Shown piece after piece: positions 35,051 through 42,753 of a DNA stretch of 64,000 nucleotides. The DNA lies in assembly GCF_051200825.1 (NCBI RefSeq), contig NZ_CP195158.1:1612001-1676000 (forward strand), read 5' to 3'. Each line of letters starts with the position of its first letter. The first letter of the stretch is position 1. The notes under the pieces are model-generated. The model was not told where the DNA came from and searched no databases. It was given only the letters and a program-made list of their open reading frames with translations. The stretch is from Formosa sp030427735 (GTDB lineage: Bacteria > Bacteroidota > Bacteroidia > Flavobacteriales > Flavobacteriaceae). A program made the translations under genes and the position numbers.

Positions 35051-35674
35051 TTATTCTATTATAAAGACTTCTCCATCTCTCATTGTCTTAAAAAGCCATT
35101 TATTATCAATACATCTTTTAACCTCTTTTTCAATTTCCTCCGATTCGGGATGGTCAGAATCATAATGAGGTAATATGCCATAATCGAATAGATTTAATCC
35201 TTCCCAAATTGTTTCCTTTATTTCTTTATATGGAAAATCATTTGGGTCATCCACGAATTCAATGTATTTCAATGAGTCAGAAAGAATACATACTCCAGCA
35301 CTATAACCTCCATAAAAGAAGTCGGCTCTTTTCTGCAATTCGGTGAAAATATTGTCAAATCCACTTAATTTCATTGCTTGCCTCAAAACGAATGTATTTC
35401 CTCCACAAATCCAAATTCCATCGAGAGAAGCAATTTTATTTCTTAATTTGTTTTCCTCTCCAAAATATTTTTTTAAGTCTAAATGTTCGCTAATAAAACC
35501 TAAACTGTTTATAAATTCCATTTCTTCTTTTAAGTGGTTGTTTCTAATTTTTGGATTGGCGGTTGTCCAATCTTTAGAATTATTTATATGACCAACTTTT
35601 GCACCTTGAGGAAGCATTTCTATTAGTTTGTCAACTCTGTTGCCAAATTTGTAAGAAGATAAATAGTATTTCAT
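35051..35674 (-). CDS. Cassette gene: peptidase S51-like (dipeptidase E / amidotransferase-like)
   Basis: A 207-residue class I glutamine-amidotransferase-like fold. The nucleophile elbow is YGGYSAGVCILS with Ser125, preceded by GIWICGGNTFVLRQA (91-99). This arrangement is that of peptidase S51 (PepE/cyanophycinase type), in which a Ser replaces the Cys; the partner His would be in LPHYDSDH. No signal peptide; cytoplasmic. Possible substrates are Asp- or Glu-containing dipeptides. Good length for the family. Confidence 0.75.
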   Translation of the reverse strand: MKYYLSSYKFGNRVDKLIEMLPQGAKVGHINNSKDWTTANPKIRNNHLKEEMEFINSLGFISEHLDLKKYFGEENKLRNKIASLDGIWICGGNTFVLRQAMKLSGFDNIFTELQKRADFFYGGYSAGVCILSDSLKYIEFVDDPNDFPYKEIKETIWEGLNLFDYGILPHYDSDHPESEEIEKEVKRCIDNKWLFKTMRDGEVFIIE

Positions 35675-35702
35675 TGATTATTTACGATGTATCTCAAATT
35701 GT

Positions 35703-35836
35703 TACCAACGGTTTTGTTTATGAAAAGTTGCGAATTTGACAACGAGGATTTTCCGTAGGAAAATCAGAAGTTGATAAATTAGCGACTATGTTCCGTTTAG
35801 GTTAAAAATAGCAATTTTTTATAAACGTTGTTGTAA
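35703..35836 (-). other. attC05 (134 bp)
   Basis: Boxes TACCAAC and GTTGTAA. GTTGTAAGTAGT pairs with ATTACTTACAAC at 36145-36156. The site and its cassette are identical to 55708-56161. Confidence 0.8.
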
Positions 35837-36149
35837 GTAGTAGTTTTTTTACGTTTTTATGATTCTGAAATCAGAGTTTTAAATTCAGAATTCAAAATCA
35901 GTTAATCAAATCAAATTCAGAGTTTAATTCATTGATTATTCCGCGAGAGTGAGATTTGGCGTTCTGATCGGCTTAAGAGTTTTACAATTCCGTTTTGAGC
36001 GAGTTTTAGAGTTCAATTCAGTAATTAAATCCGCATTGTTTTTCTCCGGTTTTGAGTTAGAAATTCAGAGTTTTGTTCTGCGTTATTATCTTTAAAAATT
36101 CAGATTTTTAATCTCAAATTGATTGCGTCTGAGTGTGTTCCGCTATTAC
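35837..36149. other. Cassette with no gene (second type, copy 1)
   Basis: No gene. It shares AGAGTTCAATTCAGTAATTAAATCCGCA (about 36007-36036) and the end GTCTGAGTGTGTTCCGC (36126-36142) with the gene-free cassette at 34140-34409. Rich in ATTCAGA and TTCCG words. An identical copy lies at 55842-56154. Confidence 0.6.
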
Positions 36150-36280
36150 TTACAACGGTTTGTATAAGAATAGTGCGGTTTTGTGTCCGAGGATTTTCCG
36201 CAGGAAAATCAGAGTGACCAAATACGCACTAACCTAAAGTTTTGTACTAAACTACGCATTATTTTTATACTGTGTTGTGC
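36150..36280 (-). other. attC06 (131 bp)
   Basis: Boxes TTACAAC and GTTGTGC; arms GTATAAGAATAGTGCG and CGCATTATTTTTATAC; central GGATTTTCCGCAGGAAAATC. GTTGTGCAACGTAT pairs with ATATGTTGCACAAC at 36629-36642. Identical to attC25. Confidence 0.8.
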
Positions 36281-36330
36281 AACGTATTTTTTTTCTGTTT
36301 ATAAAATTCAGTCAGTTTTATGTCTGTAAA

Positions 36331-36630
36331 TCAATAATGCGGAATATAATTCAAGAATTCAATTCCGCCAATTTTGCCGTTTTTTAAAATGTCCAAAACA
36401 ATTGTTCCTTCTGTCGGATGCTCCAATTCAATAGATTCTTCGAATTGCCATTCAGAACCTGATTGATTAGGTCTAAATCCGCTTACAAATCTCACATAAG
36501 CCTGTCTAAAACATTCTTTGATTTCCGAATTTTCCAATTGCTCAATTAGGTCAGTCCGTTCAGGTTCCTGCTCCTGCTCCTTAATCAGGTCAATTATCCA
36601 CTCTATTTTAAATTTCGGTTGTTTTGTCAT
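36331..36630 (-). CDS. Cassette gene: small hypothetical protein (copy 1)
   Basis: 99 residues from the ATG at 36630 (MTKQPKFKIEWIIDLIKEQ). The frame is open to a GTG at 36639, closer to the attC. Strongly acidic helices (EQEQEPERTDLIEQLENSEIKECF) and a compact tail, GTIVLDILKNGKIGGIEFLNYIPHY. Size and acidity resemble immunity proteins of contact-dependent toxins, but I recognise no family. An identical copy lies at 57546-57845. Confidence 0.55.
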   Translation of the reverse strand: MTKQPKFKIEWIIDLIKEQEQEPERTDLIEQLENSEIKECFRQAYVRFVSGFRPNQSGSEWQFEESIELEHPTEGTIVLDILKNGKIGGIEFLNYIPHY

Positions 36631-36635
36631 ATGTT

Positions 36636-36768
36636 GCACAACGTATTTGTATAAGCTTAGTTGCGCTGAAAATCCGCAAGGATTTTCAGATTGAGAAACT
36701 AAGATAGTAAAAATGCGAGGATTTTCCGTAGGAAAATCAGAAGCAATTAAACTTATACTGTGTTACAA
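36636..36768 (-). other. attC07 (133 bp)
   Basis: Boxes GCACAAC and GTTACAA. GTATAAGCTTAGTTGCGCTG faces AGCAATTAAACTTATAC. Two central hairpins are stacked: GAAAATCCGCAAGGATTTTC and GAGGATTTTCCGTAGGAAAAT. GTTACAAAAT pairs with TTTTTTGTAAC at 37090-37100. Confidence 0.75.
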
Positions 36769-37093
36769 AATGTAGCGACACGTCAGATTGGTTGCGCTCT
36801 GCATTTTGTCCACGCAAAATTTAAAGTTTAGATTTTGAGTTTTTTAGAATATTCTAGCTTAAAATTCTCAAAAAAAAAAATCGCGAACAGTAAACCACGC
36901 TTTTTTCAAACGTTCTAAAATTCCGCAACCTTGCTCAATTCCGCAAACAGGCTCAATTTCGCATGAGTAAAATTCCGAATAGCCTTATTTAAATTCAGAG
37001 CTTGAGTGTTCAGATCCGCGCGTTGCTTTAATCAAATTCAGATTTAGAATTCCATCGGATTTCTCCGCGTCTGAGTGAGTTCGGAGCTATTTT
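36769..37093. other. Cassette with no gene (third type)
   Basis: No gene on either strand. It is built of TTCCGC words (AATTCCGCAACCTTGCTC, then AATTCCGCAAACAGGCTC) and ends GTCTGAGTGAGTTCGGAGC (37069-37087), the same terminal word as the gene-free cassettes at 34140 and 35837. An A-run lies at 36873-36883. Confidence 0.55.
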
Positions 37094-37223
37094 TTGTAAC
37101 GGTTAGGCTATGAACAGTTGCGTGGGATAGTACGGACTTTAGCAAGTACACGACAAGCTGAAAATTCCTGCGGAATTTTCAGGATAAGCCTGTAATAGCA
37201 ATTGTTTATAGCCATTGTTGTAG
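37094..37223 (-). other. attC08 (130 bp)
   Basis: Boxes TTGTAAC and GTTGTAG, arms TTAGGCTATGAACAGTTGCG and CAATTGTTTATAGCCA, central GAAAATTCCTGCGGAATTTTC. The cassette start GTTGTAGCCAGT has no matching end nearby; the cassette has been broken by IS copy B. Confidence 0.75.
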
Positions 37224-37231
37224 CCAGTTTT

Positions 37232-37531
37232 TTATTCGTTTATTCTGTTTTTCAAATCCATTCGTTCGTGCAAAATCCTCGTAATTTCAATCGGCTCGTT
37301 GACAGATTTCCGATAAAATATTATGTGTCGTTTTGATTTGACTCCGAACAGTTCGTTTTTTATTCCCGTGTAATTTTTTCCTGCGTTTGGGTTGTCCGCA
37401 ATTTCTTGACAATTTTCGAGTAGCATCTCAAAATATTTATCCGCTTGTTTTTCGGACCATTTATCGGTTGTGTATTCCCAAATACTTGTCAAATCCTCAA
37501 CGGCTTTATTCGTCAGCTTATATTCAGCCAT
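37232..37531 (-). CDS. parE: Type II toxin ParE/RelE family
   Basis: A 99-residue toxin of the RelE/ParE fold: YKLTNKAVEDLTSIWEYTTDKWSEKQADKYFEMLLENC, ending SKRHIIFYRKSVNEPIEITRILHERMDLK. The ILHxxMD close is the typical ParE end. ParE toxins poison DNA gyrase; RelE relatives cut mRNA, so the target is not certain. The upstream antitoxin gene overlaps by 8 bp, the usual antitoxin-first layout. It sits in an integron cassette, where toxin-antitoxin pairs are thought to hold large arrays in place. Confidence 0.88.
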   Translation of the reverse strand: MAEYKLTNKAVEDLTSIWEYTTDKWSEKQADKYFEMLLENCQEIADNPNAGKNYTGIKNELFGVKSKRHIIFYRKSVNEPIEITRILHERMDLKNRINE

Positions 37532-37772
37532 TGTTTTTACGTCTTGCCTTTAATTCTTGAAGGTGTTTTTTAGGGTCGAAATCGTGAGCGATTCCACTAT
37601 CTATTCCTTCTTGAATTGCTTTTCTCAACGCAATAACCTTACTTTCTTCGTCTTCCAAAAGTCGAAGTCCGGCACGAATTACTTCACTGACATTTTTGTA
37701 TCGTCCAGCCGAAACTTGGGTTTGAACAAATTGGTCAAAATAATTTCCAAGCGATATTGAAGTGTTTTTCAT
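37524..37772 (-). CDS. parD: Type II antitoxin ParD/CopG family
   Basis: 82 residues from the ATG at 37772 (MKNTSISLGNYFDQFVQTQVSAGRYKNVSEVIRAGLRLLEDEE). A ribbon-helix-helix domain (SISLG...F) followed by a helix that binds the toxin. The upstream frame to 37799 lies over the operator and is not used. ParD binds its own promoter; the perfect inverted repeat at 37792-37810 lies 20 bp upstream. Toxin and antitoxin are co-transcribed. Confidence 0.88.
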   Translation of the reverse strand: MKNTSISLGNYFDQFVQTQVSAGRYKNVSEVIRAGLRLLEDEESKVIALRKAIQEGIDSGIAHDFDPKKHLQELKARRKNNG

Positions 37773-37791
37773 TTTCTTAAATTTCTTCAAA

Positions 37792-37810
37792 TTTACCAAA
37801 TTTTGGTAAA
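37792..37810. promoter_or_regulatory. Palindromic operator of the ParDE genes
   Basis: TTTACCAAA-T-TTTGGTAAA is a perfect inverted repeat with a 1-base spacer, 20-38 bp before the antitoxin ATG, as expected for a ParD binding site. IS copy B begins about 35 bp further upstream. Confidence 0.65.
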
Positions 37811-37948
37811 ATATCCAAATTCAACTTGGTTTTTATCGGTTTCGTGTATTATACTGAAATAGGTTGACCTTTTTTCGGTTCATTTTTGCACGATCAAACC
37901 ATTTTTTTAGCCGTTTAGAAGGCAAAAAATAATTTGAACTAGGTCTTT

Positions 37949-38860
37949 TTAAATCGTTAGTTCAGGTAAACTTACATTATTTTTTCTATAGGATCTATAT
38001 TTTATATTGGGATTTCGGTGAACTTCATCGGGCTTTCTTAGATCCAGGCTAAAATGGGTTCTAAGGTTGTTGTAAATATATACAGCTTGGTCTGTTAGTT
38101 TTTGAGCCATTTTGGTGTTTTTAATAGTTTGTTTTAGCCCATATTCATGTTTTAGCGTTCTGTTAATACGCTCAGCAACAGCGTTTTCATAAGGGTCGTA
38201 TTGTTCTGTCATGCTCATTGTAATACCATTGCTCTCAGCAAAATCTGTGTACTTAGGATTGCAGTACTGTAAGCCTCTGTCGGAATGATGAATGAGTTTT
38301 TTCTTTGGATATTTTCTGTTTTTTATGGCCATATTAAGCGCTTCTAAGCAAAGCGAAGTTCTCATATGGTTATCAAGTTTATAACCCATTATTTTCTTTG
38401 AATAGGCATCGGTTATAATGGCAAGGTAATTATGGCCGTTTTCTGTTTTGATATATGTGATATCGCTAACCCATAGCTGTTCGGGCCGGGTAGGGACGTG
38501 GTCTTTGACTAGGTTTTTGTATTTTTTGTACATGTGGTTAGAGTTCGTGGTTGTGATGTAGTTTTTAGTTTTAGGAACCAGCAAGCTGTTTAGCCTTAAA
38601 AGCCTATAGAATTTATCTCTGCCAATTTTAATGTTGTTGTTGATAAGTTCCTGTTTTAGCTCTTTATACAGTTTGATTCCTCCTGTTTTAGAGCCTACTT
38701 TTTTACGGTAATCCTTAACTAAAGCAACTATTTTTTGGAGGTCTAATTCTTGTTTTTGTTGGTTTTTGATCCTTTTGTAGAAGGCTTGTTTACTAATCCC
38801 AAAACATCCGTAGATCCATTTTCTTTTAAACGGTCTTTCTTCTTTTTCTCTATCTCTTTT
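37949..38860 (-). CDS. IS3-family transposase OrfB, copy B
   Basis: The same protein as in copy A: DDE residues in WVSDITYI, HHSDRGLQYC and AERINRTLKHEYGL; a single Phe-to-Leu change (MRTSFCLE to MRTSLCLE). Expressed through -1 frameshift on GAAAAAG (38842-38848). The first ATG at 38584 starts inside the domain and is not the true beginning. Confidence 0.85.
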   Translation of the reverse strand, partial: KRDREKEERPFKRKWIYGCFGISKQAFYKRIKNQQKQELDLQKIVALVKDYRKKVGSKTGGIKLYKELKQELINNNIKIGRDKFYRLLRLNSLLVPKTKNYITTTNSNHMYKKYKNLVKDHVPTRPEQLWVSDITYIKTENGHNYLAIITDAYSKKIMGYKLDNHMRTSLCLEALNMAIKNRKYPKKKLIHHSDRGLQYCNPKYTDFAESNGITMSMTEQYDPYENAVAERINRTLKHEYGLKQTIKNTKMAQKLTDQAVYIYNNLRTHFSLDLRKPDEVHRNPNIKYRSYRKNNVSLPELTI

Positions 38861-39201
38861 GCCAATGTTTTGGGCAATGACTTTTTTGACATATCTACGC
38901 CTGTAATGAGCTCCATATCAGCGATAATATCCTGTTGGAAGTCTTTTTGAAACTCTAGTTCTTCAATACGTTCTTTAAGTTTTTTGATCTCGTCGTTTTT
39001 GCTCATACCAGTATTTTGTTGTACTAATGTACTGTATTTTCTTAACCAATAGGAAATTGTTGTCCTTGGGACATCGTATTTTTTAGAAGCTTGGTTGTTT
39101 GAGATGTGTCCGGTTAGGATTTGGTCAACGACCAAAAGTTTGGTCTCTAAATTGACTTTTTGGTAGCTTTTTTTTTGCCAGTGTTCTTTTTGAGTTTTCA
39201 T
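38743..39201 (-). CDS. IS3-family transposase OrfA, copy B
   Basis: 152 residues, identical to OrfA of copy A: helix-turn-helix ISNNQASKKYDVPRTTISYWLR and a coiled coil. Overlaps OrfB. Confidence 0.85.
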   Translation of the reverse strand: MKTQKEHWQKKSYQKVNLETKLLVVDQILTGHISNNQASKKYDVPRTTISYWLRKYSTLVQQNTGMSKNDEIKKLKERIEELEFQKDFQQDIIADMELITGVDMSKKSLPKTLAKEIEKKKKDRLKENGSTDVLGLVNKPSTKGSKTNKNKN

Positions 39202-39268
39202 AAGTGACTGTAATTAATTGCTTAATTTTTGGTCAACCTATTTCAGGAAAATTCAGGGTCAAGCTTAC

Positions 39269-39402
39269 GCACAACGGTCTCGTATAAGCGTCAGTTACGG
39301 GCTAAATTAGCGATAATTTTCGGTTTGGTGCTGACGATAAATTTGCGTAATTCCCTTTGGATTAAGTATTTAAATCGCTATTTTTTATATACTTTGTTGT
39401 AG
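39269..39402 (-). other. attC09 (134 bp)
   Basis: Boxes GCACAAC and GTTGTAG, arms CTCGTATAAGCGTCAGTTACG and GTATTTAAATCGC, similar to attC03. GTTGTAGGTAGTGC pairs with GCATTACCTACAAC at 42032-42045. The left box belongs to the end of a cassette whose start is attC10, 2.9 kb away. Confidence 0.75.
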
Positions 39403-39414
39403 GTAGTGCTTTAT

Positions 39415-39507
39415 TCAGCGTTGGCAAAAGACATACTTTTTTGCAATTTTTGGCTTTCTTTCGGCTGGTGCGAATTGCAAATGTGTATGACTTTGAGCGT
39501 TGGCTAT
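39415..39507 (-). repeat. GCGTTGGC-bounded hairpin at the end of the HpaII-like gene
   Basis: GCGTTGGCAAAAGACATAC..TTTTTTGCAATTTTTGG is faced by GAATTGCAAATGTGTATG...GAGCGTTGGC, giving an imperfect stem bounded by direct GCGTTGGC repeats. The same design occurs at 60341-60427 and 63632-63730, beside the type IIG gene. Confidence 0.6.
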
Positions 39508-40583
39508 TTTGTGAATCGGATTTGTAAGTTCAATTTGAAAAATATTTGTCCGTTATCCACATAGATTTCTCCAAATCCGTGTCGAGAAGAACTTGCTGTA
39601 TCAAGTTTTGTGTTATTTAGTAGATAGTCCTCAAATTCATTTCGGTTGTAAATGTGATAGCACAAAACATCTCCATTTTCCTTAACGATTAAATATCCGC
39701 CTGTAGCATCATATTTTCCAGTCCAAACTTGAGATGGCATCATTCCAAGCGCAACATCTGTTAGAAAACGCTTGATTTTATATTCGTAAAATTTATGCTC
39801 ATTCTCAATATCAAATTCTAACGGATTTTTCTTTGCTGTCAGGTTGACTAAATCAGTTAAATGAGAAAATTCTGTTGTATAGAAATCAAAAACTATTTGC
39901 GACAAAATTTGAGGAAGCAAACTATCAATAAGCACAAGGTTATTTGAAAATATTTGCCTCTCTGTTTTCACAAACTCAAATATTCCACCTTTACTTTGAA
40001 TTTGAGTAATTCTGTCCATTATCTTACTCCTTGTGTTAATGGAATTTATTTGGTCAATCTCGTCTCTTGTTAAATGCGTAAAGTTAATTTTGTAAATGAA
40101 ATTGGTTGTTTTGCCCGCATTTAATAGAGTAGAAGGACTTCCAAGTTGTGATTTTATACTAAATCCTAAAGTCGGTTGCTGATTTGTCCTTTGGTCGTGA
40201 ACAACAATTGTAATATCTGTTTTTGCAGAAGAATTTGCTTTTAAAGAGATACAGTTAATTGACTGCATAAACTCTTCGATTACAGGAACCGAAAAAGTTC
40301 TTTCTGTACTTTGCTTAATTACATTTAAAAGATAAAGAGCCTTTTCTTTAAATTCTATAATTGGAATTTTCAGTACTTGTTCATTACCTGAAATCAAGAT
40401 AATTTCATCCTGAATTGAGTACTCAAAATCGCCATTGCTTTCTGAACGAAGAATTTTGATTATAGGATAAACTAAACCTTCTAATTTTTCAATATCCTTA
40501 TCTCCAAGAAATAATTGTTTATCGCCTAATAATTTGAAAAGCGCATAAATTTCGCTCCATTCGCCTTTGTTTCCTGTAATCAT
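39504..40583 (-). CDS. HpaII-like type II restriction endonuclease
   Basis: 359 residues, starting MITGNKGEWSEIYALFKLLGDKQLFLG; NKGEWSEIY is the well-conserved start of the HpaII restriction enzyme family, whose prototype has about the same length and cuts CCGG. The gene overlaps its methyltransferase gene by 4 bp, in the order methylase then nuclease, which helps protect the host first. Both lie in one integron cassette (attC09). Recognition of CCGG is inferred from family, not seen. The stop is in the GCGTTGGC hairpin. Confidence 0.82.
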   Translation of the reverse strand: MITGNKGEWSEIYALFKLLGDKQLFLGDKDIEKLEGLVYPIIKILRSESNGDFEYSIQDEIILISGNEQVLKIPIIEFKEKALYLLNVIKQSTERTFSVPVIEEFMQSINCISLKANSSAKTDITIVVHDQRTNQQPTLGFSIKSQLGSPSTLLNAGKTTNFIYKINFTHLTRDEIDQINSINTRSKIMDRITQIQSKGGIFEFVKTERQIFSNNLVLIDSLLPQILSQIVFDFYTTEFSHLTDLVNLTAKKNPLEFDIENEHKFYEYKIKRFLTDVALGMMPSQVWTGKYDATGGYLIVKENGDVLCYHIYNRNEFEDYLLNNTKLDTASSSRHGFGEIYVDNGQIFFKLNLQIRFTK

Positions 40584-41842
40584 TTGTAGTTTAGTTTTTC
40601 TATGATTTTTTTCGCTGTTGCTTGAATTGCGGGAACTGCAACTGAATTTCCGAATTGCTTGTATGCTTGTGCGTCTGAAACTACTATTTTAAAATTGTCT
40701 GGAAAACCTTGTAATCTTGCCCACTCACGAGGTGTCATTTTCCTAATTCCTTCTCGATTTACCTCTCCAGAAATGTTGGTTATTGGTTTGAAATTTGTCA
40801 GTCTATCATCGAAAACTAAATTTCGTTCTCTGCCCATACCACCGCAAACTACCGCATTTGCAGTTCCATCATTTGGAATGATTTCATAGCCAAATCCATT
40901 TCCTTTGCTTTCGTGTCTTGCTTTGTGATTTCTTAAAGTATCTATGTAGGTAGTTGAAAGATAATATTTTACTGAGACTTCTTTTTCTTCCAAAATATCT
41001 TCCAAAATAGCATCTTTATTGGTTGGTTCTGGATATTCAAAGTCTGTAATTTTGGTGTCCTTGTGGAAGCCAACTATAAAAATTCGTTCACGGTTTTGGG
41101 GCACTCCAAATTCCTTGGCATTTATAATTTGTGGCTCTGGAACGTAGTAGCCTAAATCTTCACGAAGCACATTTAAAATGGTTGCCAAAGTTTTTCCTTT
41201 ATCGTGATTTCTTAAACCTTTTACATTTTCGAGGAAAATTGCTTTTGGTTGTTTTTTCTTTATGATTTCCGCTACGTCAAAAAATAGCGTTCCTCTTGTG
41301 TCTTCAAATCCGCCACGTCTTCCTGCAATTGAAAATGCTTGACAAGGAAAACCTGCACAAAGTACATCGAAGTTGTCAGGAATGTAGCTTTTTGTTTGAG
41401 GTTTTGTGATGTCGCCAAACGGAATTTCTCCAAAATTAGCTCTATATGTTTTTTTTGAATATTTGTCCCATTCACTTGTAAAAACACATTTCCCACCCAA
41501 ATTTTGAAATGCTAATCGAAATCCCCCAATTCCTGCGAATAGGTCAATAAATTTAAAATCTGGTTTTTCTGGTGCTGGAAATGGAACAGAATTTTTGTTG
41601 TTGAAAATCAAATATTGTAATGCATCTTCTGCAACTTTTGTAGAGATTTTGTTCGCTGAATTTTCAGATAAAATCTCTTTTACAAAATTCAGCGCATCTT
41701 TTTTAAAAAATTGGGAAACACCATTTTTATGGTTGTGCAAGTAATGAGAATACGAAGCTTGTTTGGGATTTTCAGGTTCGATAATGTTAATCTCAAACAA
41801 TTGTCCGTCAATATTTTCTATTACTGTTTTTTCGTTTAACAT
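40580..41842 (-). CDS. DNA cytosine-5 methyltransferase (HpaII-like)
   Basis: A 420-residue C5-methyltransferase with all main motifs: I FKFIDLFAGIGGFRLAF (97-112), IV GFPCQAFSIAGRRGG with catalytic Cys in PCQ (166-168), VI FLENVKGL (ENV 205-207), VIII QNRERIF (249-254), and IX/X KMTPREWARLQGFPD ... YKQFGNSVAVP. A 95-residue N-terminal extension is unusual. It protects the genome from the downstream HpaII-like nuclease. The variable region between motifs VIII and IX is the target-recognition part. Confidence 0.9.
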   Translation of the reverse strand: MLNEKTVIENIDGQLFEINIIEPENPKQASYSHYLHNHKNGVSQFFKKDALNFVKEILSENSANKISTKVAEDALQYLIFNNKNSVPFPAPEKPDFKFIDLFAGIGGFRLAFQNLGGKCVFTSEWDKYSKKTYRANFGEIPFGDITKPQTKSYIPDNFDVLCAGFPCQAFSIAGRRGGFEDTRGTLFFDVAEIIKKKQPKAIFLENVKGLRNHDKGKTLATILNVLREDLGYYVPEPQIINAKEFGVPQNRERIFIVGFHKDTKITDFEYPEPTNKDAILEDILEEKEVSVKYYLSTTYIDTLRNHKARHESKGNGFGYEIIPNDGTANAVVCGGMGRERNLVFDDRLTNFKPITNISGEVNREGIRKMTPREWARLQGFPDNFKIVVSDAQAYKQFGNSVAVPAIQATAKKIIEKLNYK

Positions 41843-42031
41843 TTAATTTTCAATTCAAGATTTGTTGTCTGCAAGATAAGAAGTCTTTCGCTAATTTTTA
41901 AATGATTCCAAAGTGTTTTTCCAACTCTTTTGAACAATTTAAAAACAGAAATTCGGTTGGGAAATTTTTAGCTCTTTTGGTTTTTTAGCTTCGGAAAAAA
42001 ACAAAAGTGCTAAAAAATGTGGCTGGTTCTC
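41843..42031. other. Gene-free 5' part of the restriction-modification cassette
   Basis: About 190 bp between the methylase start and the cassette end. AT-rich, no frame. A region of this length could hold the promoter of the restriction-modification operon; most cassettes have far shorter leaders. Confidence 0.45.
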
Positions 42032-42038
42032 GCATTAC

Positions 42039-42171
42039 CTACAACGGTTTTGTTTATGAAAAGTTGCGAATTTAGCGACGAGGATTTTCCGTAGGAAAAT
42101 CAGAAGTTGGTAAATTAGCGACTATGTTCCGTTTTGTTAAAAGTAGCAATTTTTTATAAACGTTGTTGTGC
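42039..42171 (-). other. attC10 (133 bp)
   Basis: Boxes CTACAAC and GTTGTGC, arms of the attC01 type. The cassette start GTTGTGCGTAGGCTT pairs best with AAGCTTACGCACAAC at 39261-39275, now separated from it. Confidence 0.8.
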
Positions 42172-42681
42172 GTAGGCTTTTATTGATTCATTCATTACTT
42201 CTTTCGGATATTTCCATTTCAACATTTGGTTTGGTGAGCTGTTCAATCCACTATTTATTTTTCTGAAAGGTAAATTTTCAAAGCTTCCGTATTCCATTTT
42301 CCAATGGTCAATACTAAACATACAATTATTTAATGAACCATTTGCACTTCTATCATTATTCGTTTCGCAGAGTTTTATTTCTCCAATTAATTCACTCAAT
42401 TTTCCATAATCAATTTCAATTCCGTCATTTTTGAGTTGGGAATGCAGCGTTTTTGTAAAAATCTCCGTGATATTATTTAAATCAGATGTTTTTATGTCTG
42501 AAAGAATGAGTAAATATTTAGTCAGTTTATTTACTATTAACCAGCATTTTTTTCGGTCAACATAAAAAATAGTCGCAACCCATTCTCCTAAGATTTTATT
42601 TTCGGATTCGCTTTTTTCAACGATTGATTTTTTTATCGTTTTTTCAAGCTTGCGTGTTGTGTAAATTTGGGTTTGATTCAT
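42154..42681 (-). CDS. Cassette gene: DUF6933-like protein
   Basis: 175 residues, MNQTQIYTTRKLEKTIKKSIVEKSESENKILGEWVATIFYVDRKKCWLIVNKLTKYLLILSDIK. This start (TRKLEK...WVATIFYVDRKKCWLIVN) fits the DUF6933 group, of unknown role. Its last residues KAYAQQRL are read from the attC itself and the stop TAA is in TTTATAA. The cassette's other end is cut off by an IS element at 42716. Confidence 0.55.
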   Translation of the reverse strand: MNQTQIYTTRKLEKTIKKSIVEKSESENKILGEWVATIFYVDRKKCWLIVNKLTKYLLILSDIKTSDLNNITEIFTKTLHSQLKNDGIEIDYGKLSELIGEIKLCETNNDRSANGSLNNCMFSIDHWKMEYGSFENLPFRKINSGLNSSPNQMLKWKYPKEVMNESIKAYAQQRL

Positions 42682-42753
42682 TTATTTTCTCGTTATTCAG
42701 AGGTTTTTATCAGCTGTCTAGTCCTGAAATATGGCTACAGGTTAAACATTGTA

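Larger units (their letters stand above)
37845..39251 (-). mobile_element. IS3-family element, complete copy B
   Basis: The inner ends CTGAAATAGGTTGACC (37854-37869) and its complement (39231-39246) are the same as in copy A, at the same spacing. It is almost identical to copy A; I noticed a single difference (an AACGAAG to AGCGAAG change near 38351). Its left flank belongs to the ParDE cassette, its right flank to the end of another cassette. Confidence 0.85.
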
